Shown here one piece after another: positions 62,570 through 64,000 of a stretch of 64,000 bases of DNA. The notes beneath the pieces were generated by a model, which saw only the letters and a program-made list of their open reading frames with translations, did not search any database and had not been told where the DNA came from. Position 1 is the first letter of the stretch; every line of letters starts with the position of its first letter. The stretch is from assembly GCA_963995525.1 (NCBI GenBank), contig OZ023214.1:49019909-49083908 (forward strand), in the 5' to 3' direction. The translations under genes and the position numbers were made by a program. The DNA is from Escarpia spicata (lineage: Eukaryota; Annelida; Polychaeta; Sabellida; Siboglinidae).

Positions 62570-62985
62570 GTTTAGCCTCGAATATCCAGCCGCCGTGAGG
62601 TGGCAGCATAGCCCGTCACAACGGCCTGGATTATTAAGCTCCAGCCATTGTTACCGGTAGGGGGCTTTACCCCAGATTCGGGTAGAGACGATGATTGGCT
62701 CTCAGGCCAACTACGAAATAACAAATTCAACAAGGATACACCTTTATTAGACAACACTATACTATAACAAATATTCAACATTAAACTTATACTGAAACAT
62801 GTCACACACAAAATAAACCGACATTAAACTTTTGTTGTAGTTTAATACCTTTTAATCACATGCATATTCACTAGGTGGCAGCTCTCATGGCATAACATTC
62901 AAAAAGGCCTTTCAGAGCCAGACTATCGTTCTGGCGAATCACGCAGCCAGGCGAGAGTCCGTTAAGCGAGACTATTTGTTGTTAG
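62570..62985 (-). repeat. Dispersed repeat, copy 2 (uninterrupted)
   Basis: Inverted relative to 19231-20055 and lacking its 390-bp insert. Lies in the intron before gene B exon 6. Function and family unknown. Confidence 0.7.
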
Positions 62986-63062
62986 TGTCTAATTGTGTAC
63001 TATGCATGTTTAATTGTTTGACATTTCTTCAGCACAAGTGAGATAATGTTTCTATTTTACAG

Positions 63063-63237
63063 ACAAGAAAGGGGAAGACTGTACCTACAGCAACCCATCG
63101 AAAATCTTGCGAGGAAAGTTATACGTGTGTCAATAATAAATGCAGCTGCGGCGAGAAGGAACGCGAAGTTAGTATTAAGTACATCGGCACCGACGACGGC
63201 GAGGGGACCACAACAACGCGCTGCGTGGATGATAGAG
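63063..63237 (+). pseudogene. Gene B exon 6 with one-base frameshift
   Basis: 175 bp, one more than phase allows. KKGEDCTYSNPSK is in one frame; after the AAAA run at 63101 the homology continues in the next frame with the SYTCVNNKCSCG module and RCVDDRG. Confidence 0.78.
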
Positions 63238-63723
63238 GTAAGTCATATAATTTGGTAATGTAGCCTCATCCCGATATATTTAGTCATAATATATAATAAT
63301 CGATATACCGTTAATAGTCAAAGGAACTCTTACTAAAAAGTATAAGTAAATGCGACGATATTTCACAAATATGAAAAGATTTGATATAGTCACGTTCTAT
63401 TGACTTAATTTAGTCAATTATATATAGAGTTTGTTTTGTTTGCACTTTTCTTCCTACGTAACATCTCTTTCAATTTTGTTCTGTTTCGTGCAAAGTTTTC
63501 TCGTCAATTCGTTCTCGGTGAGAAATGTTACGTTGTTTCATCGTTTTACAACTGGGTGTATTTCTTCAATTTCAAGCATTTCGTTCTTCTCAGCTTTCAA
63601 GAATGTCTCGTTATAGTGTAGCTTTCAAAAAAGGCTTCGGCATAACCTTAACAATACAAAGACAATAATACAACATAAAACACAATACAATAATATCGTC
63701 TTCCAATGACGCATGTGTTACAG

Positions 63724-63870
63724 CCACAAGTGGCGTATCTGCGAAGGGAAAGTGTACGAGGGACTACAGTACGGTGAATTGGTGGAGCGCTGGGGAGAAC
63801 GTCAAGATCTGTGGCGACAACCTGAAGTGTGACACTTGCGTCGAGTCGGCGAACGCAGTGTGTCTCTCTG
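63724..63870 (+). CDS. Gene B exon 7
   Basis: Intact: GKCTRDYSTVNWWSAGENVK, then ICGDNLKCDTCVESANAVC. Donor GTGAGT. This is the most conserved module relative to gene A. Confidence 0.78.
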
Positions 63871-64000
63871 GTGAGTGATATTCGCACATGTTAATTTACG
63901 TATTAAAACAAAACAACTCTCAATTGTATGGGCCTATACGCATAAGACGGTTAATACAAACTAACCGTTTTCAAATACAAATAACAATGACAGCGGATAT

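Larger units (their letters stand above)
59030..63870 (+). pseudogene. Gene B: paralogue of the cysteine-rich gene A, disrupted (continues past the window)
   Basis: Exons 59030-59047, 59784-59835, 60179-60322, 61037-61246, 61930-62016, 63063-63237 and 63724-63870 mirror gene A in order, phase and splice sites. Exons 1-3, 5 and 7 are intact: MSGTQL start, signal peptide core CLVVLLVAVC, and modules SNCTKSSDC, GKCVCNEGW and ENVKICGDNL. Four lesions are seen: TAG at the exon 3/4 junction (T|AG), TAA at 61141, TAG at 61234, and a one-base insertion in an AAAA run at 63101-63104. Exon 4 is phase 1 at both ends, so skipping it would keep the frame, but the exon 6 shift would remain. Either a recent pseudogene or, less likely, sequence errors. 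The last exon lies right of the window. Confidence 0.75.

Overview
The window is animal nuclear DNA: AT-rich, intron-rich, full of microsatellites, minisatellites and non-LTR retrotransposons, with GT-AG introns and no prokaryotic features. Marine-invertebrate style repeats (CR1 with an esterase-like ORF1, RTE-like LINE, piggyBac-type MITE) and a conserved PARP2 suggest a lophotrochozoan, perhaps a mollusc. That placement is inference from gene and repeat style only.

Layout. 1-3.1 kb is repeat-derived (diverged MITE relatives and a LINE reverse-transcriptase fragment). 3.1-18.2 kb is a PARP2 orthologue on the + strand. I could join 15 coding exons in frame: WWE, Lys/Ser/Ala linker, WGR, helical regulatory domain and ADP-ribosyltransferase domain with an intact His-Tyr-Glu triad. 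Human PARP2 has no WWE domain. Its introns carry three minisatellites and a piggyBac-type MITE. 18.2-23.7 kb is 3' UTR and old dispersed repeats, one of them interrupted by a tRNA-derived SINE-like insert. A pure GAA/TTC tract of about 139 units (23.7-24.1 kb) abuts five near-identical 1,354-bp tandem units (24.17-30.9 kb). Each unit holds a LINE tail and upstream promoter sequence, and the last ends 10 bp before a TATA box.

That TATA box belongs to gene A (31.0-37.8 kb), an eight-exon gene for a secreted, cysteine-rich protein with a hydrophobic, GPI-like C terminus. All internal introns except the first are phase 1. A paralogue, gene B (59.0 kb to beyond the right edge), has the same exon phases but carries four coding lesions and looks pseudogenised. 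Between the two lie an uncharacterised gene fragment (40.9-44.0 kb) split by an RTE-like LINE with a 13-bp target duplication, a nearly intact CR1-type LINE (46.4-49.8 kb), a decayed LINE (54.4-55.8 kb) and many simple repeats.

The most unusual signals are: a canonical U_UUA_AAC -1 frameshift heptamer directly before the UAG of CR1 ORF1, leading into an ORF2 with no usable ATG; the amplification that ends at gene A's core promoter; the WWE-PARP2 architecture; a microsatellite that grew inside a conserved RT motif; and matched TCACATGA hairpins 50 kb apart.
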